A DNA stretch of 17,451 nucleotides from an uncultured Lachnospiraceae bacterium (GTDB lineage Bacteria > Bacillota > Clostridia > Lachnospirales > Lachnospiraceae): contig CADCOL010000096.1 of NCBI GenBank assembly GCA_902803015.1, forward strand, positions 1-17,451. Direction: 5' to 3'. Position numbers and translations under genes: made by a program. This document shows, piece by piece, positions 14,527-17,451 of the stretch (position 1 is the stretch's first letter; each line of letters begins with the position of its first letter). The notes beneath the pieces were generated by a model, which made no database searches, was not told where the DNA came from, and saw only the letters and a list, made by a program, of their open reading frames with translations.

Positions 14527-16926
14527 TTATGCGTTTACGGTTGCTTTCTCATCCACATACTTCTTGATGTTGGATGCATTTACGAATTTTTCTGAGGAAT
14601 CTCCGTTTACAACAACCAGCGTCGGTGCAGTCATAATACCGTATTTCTTGGCAAGATCCACATTCTCGGTTGCATCAACCACTACGAAGTCCTCATCCTT
14701 TAAGTACTCTTTTGCAAGTTTGCAGTTCGGGCAGGTCGGTGTTACGAAAAGATACTTTCCGTTTGCAGGTTCTTTCACGTCCACCTTCACATCATTCCCC
14801 TCGGTCGAAACCGTAACAACGGTTTTCACGGGAGCCAGACCTTCGTGTTTTGCGGATTTCTCCATATCATACTCGGTACGGTTCTTGAATTCCTGTAACT
14901 TACCGTCGTTCCAGTTCTGAACCGGTCTGTAGTAACCGGTAATACGGCTGTATACTTCCGTCTTTGCTCCGCAGGTCGGGCAGGAATACTGCTCTCCCGC
15001 AAGATATCCGTGCTCTCTGCAGATGGAGTAGGTCGGGGACATGGTATAGTACGGAAGCTTGTAGTTCTCTGCGATGGAGCGAACCAGTTTCTCCGCTGCC
15101 TTCCAGTCCGGAAGCTTCTCACCGAGGAACGCATGGAATACGGTTCCGGAGGTGTAAAGTGTCTGCAGTTCATCCTGAATATCCAATGCATCGTATACAT
15201 CGGTGGTATAGTCAACCGGCAGATGCGAGGAGTTGGTGTAGTAAGGAGTATCGCCGGGCTTGCCTGCAGTCTTGATGCTCGGCCAGCGCTTGCGGTCATG
15301 CTTTGCGAAACGGTATGCGGTACTCTCTGCGGGAGTCGCCTCAAGGTTGTAAAGGTCGCCGTACTGCTCCTGATAATCGGAGAGGCGGTCTCTCATGTGA
15401 TTTAAGACCTTCTTGGTGAATTCCTGGGTTCTGGGATCGGACATGTCCGCTCTTAACCAGTTTGCATTCAAACCTGCTTCGTTCATTCCTACAAGTCCGA
15501 TGGTGGAGAAGTGATTGTCGAAGCTTCCAAGGTATCTCTTGGTGTAAGGATACAAACCTTCTTCAAGAAGTTTGGAAATGACACCTCTCTTAATCTTTAA
15601 GCTTCTTGCGGAGATATCCATCATACGGTCAAGACGCTTGAAGAATTCGCCTTCGTTGGAAGAAAGATATGCGATTCTCGGCATGTTGATGGTTACAACG
15701 CCTACGGAACCGGTGGACTCACCGGAGCCGAAAAAGCCGCCGGTCTTCTTACGAAGTTCGCGAAGATCCAGTCTCAAACGGCAGCACATGGAACGAACGT
15801 CGGAAGGCTGCATGTCGGAGTTGATGTAGTTTGAGAAATACGGAGTTCCGTATTTCGCGGTCATGTCAAAGAGAAGCTTGTTGTTCTCGGTTTCGGACCA
15901 GTCAAAATCTCTGGTGATGGAATAGGTGGGAATCGGATACTGGAATCCGCGTCCGTTTGCATCACCGTCAATCATGGTTTCAAGGAATGCCTTGTTAATC
16001 ATATCCATCTCATACTTGCAATCCTTGTATTTGAAATCCATTTCCTTGCCGCCTACCAGTGCGGGAAGTTCCGCAAGGTCATCGGGAACGGTCCAGTCAA
16101 GCGTGATATTGGTGAAAGGAGCCTGTGTACCCCATCTGGACGGAGTGTTTACACCGTAGATGAAGGACTCGATTGCTTTCTTTACTTCATCGTATGTTAA
16201 GTTGTCAACCTTTACGAAAGGAGCAAGATAGGTATCGAAGGAAGAGAATGCCTGAGCGCCTGCCCATTCGTTCTGCATGATACCGAGGAAGTTAACCATC
16301 TGGTTGCAAAGAACGGATAAGTGAGCTGCAGGTGCGGAAGTGATTTTACCCGTGATTCCGCCCAAACCTTCTTTGATGAGCTGCTTTAAGGACCATCCTG
16401 CACAGTAACCGGTCAGCATGGACAGATCGTGGATATGAATATCCGCATTTCTGTGTGCTTCCGCAATTTCATCATCATAGATTTCGGAAAGCCAGTAATT
16501 TGCTGTAACCGCACCGGAGTTGGAAAGAATCAGACCGCCTACGGAATAGGTGACGGTGGAATTCTCCTTAACTCGCCAGTCTTCTACCTTTACATAGCTG
16601 TTTACGACATCCTTGTAGTCAAGGATGGTGGACTTCATTTCACGTAATTTCTCACGCTGTCTTCTGTATAAAATAAAAGCCTTTGCCGCTTCGGTATAAC
16701 CGGACTGCTCGAGAATCTTCTCCACGGAGTCCTGAATATCCTCCACATGCACATTGCCGTCTTTTACTTTGCTCTGGAAATCTGCGGTTACACGAAGAGA
16801 CAGCAGGTCAATGATATCATTGTTGTACTGCACGTCCGTGGCATTGAAAGCCTTCATAATCGCATCGCTGATCTTGGTTAAATTGAAATCTGTTACGGTT
16901 CCGTCACGTTTTACTACGCCAAACAT
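14527..16926 (-). CDS. nrdD: Anaerobic (class III) ribonucleoside-triphosphate reductase with fused thioredoxin-like domain
   Basis: NrdD reduces ribonucleotides to deoxyribonucleotides without oxygen, using a glycyl radical. The 799 residues start with an ATP-cone (VVKRDGTVTDFNLTKI), the allosteric domain. The catalytic barrel includes SMCCRLRLDL. Near the C-terminus are zinc-site cysteines (CREHGY, SCPTCG) and the glycyl-radical motif RITGYYR, with Gly664. Most NrdD proteins end about 30 residues later. This one adds some 105 residues with a thioredoxin fold: TPTCPNC (732-735) and a cis-Pro loop TAPTLVV. Some class III enzymes take electrons from a redoxin instead of formate, so the domain may be a built-in reductant. 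An in-frame ATG exists at 16956, but GGAGGGG lies 5 bases before 16926, where MFGVVKRDG begins. The activase gene nrdG does not follow. Confidence 0.93.
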   Translation of the reverse strand: MFGVVKRDGTVTDFNLTKISDAIMKAFNATDVQYNNDIIDLLSLRVTADFQSKVKDGNVHVEDIQDSVEKILEQSGYTEAAKAFILYRRQREKLREMKSTILDYKDVVNSYVKVEDWRVKENSTVTYSVGGLILSNSGAVTANYWLSEIYDDEIAEAHRNADIHIHDLSMLTGYCAGWSLKQLIKEGLGGITGKITSAPAAHLSVLCNQMVNFLGIMQNEWAGAQAFSSFDTYLAPFVKVDNLTYDEVKKAIESFIYGVNTPSRWGTQAPFTNITLDWTVPDDLAELPALVGGKEMDFKYKDCKYEMDMINKAFLETMIDGDANGRGFQYPIPTYSITRDFDWSETENNKLLFDMTAKYGTPYFSNYINSDMQPSDVRSMCCRLRLDLRELRKKTGGFFGSGESTGSVGVVTINMPRIAYLSSNEGEFFKRLDRMMDISARSLKIKRGVISKLLEEGLYPYTKRYLGSFDNHFSTIGLVGMNEAGLNANWLRADMSDPRTQEFTKKVLNHMRDRLSDYQEQYGDLYNLEATPAESTAYRFAKHDRKRWPSIKTAGKPGDTPYYTNSSHLPVDYTTDVYDALDIQDELQTLYTSGTVFHAFLGEKLPDWKAAEKLVRSIAENYKLPYYTMSPTYSICREHGYLAGEQYSCPTCGAKTEVYSRITGYYRPVQNWNDGKLQEFKNRTEYDMEKSAKHEGLAPVKTVVTVSTEGNDVKVDVKEPANGKYLFVTPTCPNCKLAKEYLKDEDFVVVDATENVDLAKKYGIMTAPTLVVVNGDSSEKFVNASNIKKYVDEKATVNA

Positions 16927-16973
16927 TGTTACCCCTCCATATACTTTTCCGCACATTTGCGGCGATTGAAGTT

Positions 16974-17002
16974 ATTGTATCATTCTGTTTTTTCATTGTC
17001 AA
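16974..17002 (-). promoter_or_regulatory. Promoter of nrdD
   Basis: TTGACA (16997-17002, perfect) and TACAAT (16974-16979, five of six) are spaced by 17 bases. This is the best promoter in the window. The 5' leader is about 40 bases and holds a small CCGCA/TGCGG hairpin (16950-16963) before the ribosome binding site. Confidence 0.88.
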
Positions 17003-17010
17003 CACCCAAA

Positions 17011-17058
17011 ACACAATATAGCAGTATTTTTTTATTATGTCCACACAATATGTTGTGG
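17011..17058. promoter_or_regulatory. Pair of NrdR boxes
   Basis: Two 16-bp elements resemble the NrdR consensus acaCwAtATaTwGtgt. The distal box (17043-17058) reads ACACAATATGTTGTGG on the plus strand and is nearly a full match. The proximal box (17011-17026, ACACAATATAGCAGTA) has one good half and one decayed half. Their starts are 32 bp apart, three helical turns, the arrangement known for NrdR targets. They lie just upstream of the nrdD -35. NrdR represses ribonucleotide reductase genes when dATP/ATP is high. Confidence 0.8.
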
Positions 17059-17082
17059 TTTTTATGTTTTTGTGGTTTACAT

Positions 17083-17129
17083 AAAATAGCCGTTTTGACC
17101 AATTTGGTCTATGCCAAAACCGCTATTTT
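17083..17129. repeat. Long imperfect inverted repeat upstream of nrdD
   Basis: AAAATAGCCGTTTTG (17083-17097) and CAAAACCGCTATTTT (17115-17129) pair at 14 of 15 positions. The 17-base loop region carries a second palindrome, GACCAA-T-TTGGTC (17097-17109). On the plus strand the arm runs into TTTTT. It lies between the upstream gene's terminator and the NrdR boxes. It may be a second terminator, a protein site or a cruciform-forming element. A separate 7-base inverted repeat (TTTATGT at 17061, ACATAAA at 17079) overlaps its edge. Confidence 0.7.
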
Positions 17130-17165
17130 TACGCATTTTCATCCCCCTGACAGGTTTCCATAATG

Positions 17166-17221
17166 AAAAACTCTCTTCCGCCAAAAACACCAAATATGGT
17201 GTCTTATAACAGAAAAGAGTT
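17166..17221 (-). terminator. Terminator after the TPR-like gene
   Basis: On the minus strand AACTCTTTTC (17212-17221) pairs with GAAGAGAGTT (17169-17178), ten pairs with one G-U, enclosing an inner ACACCA/TGGTGT hairpin (17187-17202). The outer stem is followed by T-rich TTTTTCATT. It lies about 60 bp after the upstream stop codon. A 12-bp palindrome, CCGTAATTACGG (17268-17279), sits directly after that stop codon; its role is unknown. Confidence 0.7.
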
Positions 17222-17280
17222 AAATATTTCACAATATATAGTGGTTGTTTCCGGTCGGCCACAAGTGCCGTAATTACGGG

Positions 17281-17451
17281 TTAACGCGTCTTAAGGAACT
17301 GATACTCTCTTTGTCCCGCCTCATCCGAAGGATAGTCTTTTACATAGCTTTCGCAGAGTTCCTTCGCCGTAGCGGCATCTCCGAGCTTTTCGTAAGTCAC
17401 GATTTCATTAAAGCGTAACTCCTGCGTAAATCCTGTATCCGAGAGGGATAA
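17281..17451 (-). CDS. C-terminal end of a TPR-like protein (partial)
   Basis: The final 56 codons of a gene that begins beyond the window edge. The frame is open to the edge and ends in TAA at 17281-17283. The visible segment includes FNEIVTYEKLGDAATAKELC and SYVKDYPSDEAGQREYQFLK. This is a helix-turn-helix pair in which Ala, Gly, Tyr and Pro fall at tetratricopeptide-repeat positions (A..A...y....P). TPR proteins act as interaction scaffolds, and some are membrane anchored. Nothing more can be said of the whole protein. It is convergent with nothing and shares strand with all other genes here; a terminator separates it from nrdD. Confidence 0.7.
   Translation of the reverse strand, partial: LSLSDTGFTQELRFNEIVTYEKLGDAATAKELCESYVKDYPSDEAGQREYQFLKTR

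Noticed and set aside
17077..17262. 61-codon minus-strand frame between the TPR-like gene and nrdD
   Set aside because: It runs through a terminator hairpin and the long inverted repeat, has no clear ribosome binding site and no recognisable protein pattern.

Overview
The window looks like a chromosomal segment from an anaerobic, low-to-mid-GC member of the Bacillota, most likely the Clostridia and probably Lachnospiraceae. The reasons are the fused AccD-AccA carboxyltransferase, an oxygen-sensitive class III ribonucleotide reductase behind NrdR boxes, a long-form PyrF, an ECF-type S component paired with a DUF4430 lipoprotein, and strong AGGAGG-type ribosome binding sites. The taxonomic call is inferred from gene style, not from a marker gene. 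Every protein-coding gene I support lies on the minus strand, so transcription runs from high to low coordinates. I see no tRNA, rRNA, insertion sequence or CRISPR array.

Layout in transcription order. (1) 17451-17281: the last 56 codons of a TPR-like protein, then a terminator. (2) 17160-16927: a regulatory region with a large imperfect inverted repeat, two NrdR boxes 32 bp apart and a near-consensus promoter. It drives nrdD (16926-14527), a class III ribonucleotide reductase carrying an extra C-terminal thioredoxin-like domain. A terminator follows. (3) 14407-10607: a promoter, pyrF, and a long LppM-like membrane protein with a repetitive low-complexity tail and a C-terminal zinc ribbon. 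(4) 10592-8604: a promoter, a cobalamin riboswitch, a DUF4430 lipoprotein, an ECF S component and a TetR regulator. The three genes overlap each other and are followed by a perfect terminator hairpin. (5) 8601-2: a promoter whose 17-bp spacer is almost exactly a palindrome. It is followed by a nine-gene run: flavoprotein, PlsC-like acyltransferase, acyl carrier protein, ketosynthase fused to a catalytically dead ketosynthase, FabG, FabZ, a 30-codon small ORF, FabD and AccDA.

The most interesting part is region 5 and its link to region 4. The lipid operon has malonyl-CoA supply (AccDA), malonyl loading (FabD), carrier (ACP), condensation (KS), ketoreduction (FabG), dehydration (FabZ) and an acyltransferase (PlsC). 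It has no recognisable enoyl reductase, FabH, AccB or AccC. The second half of the ketosynthase has lost Cys, His and His, as in the chain-length factor of type II polyketide synthases. This set could build a conjugated polyene-type acyl chain and attach it to a lipid. It could also be a rearranged main fatty-acid operon with the missing genes elsewhere. The TetR gene ends the B12-riboswitch transcript, and a palindrome that fits a TetR operator occupies the lipid-operon promoter next to it. This suggests the circuit B12 level -> TetR level -> lipid operon, which is inferred and untested.
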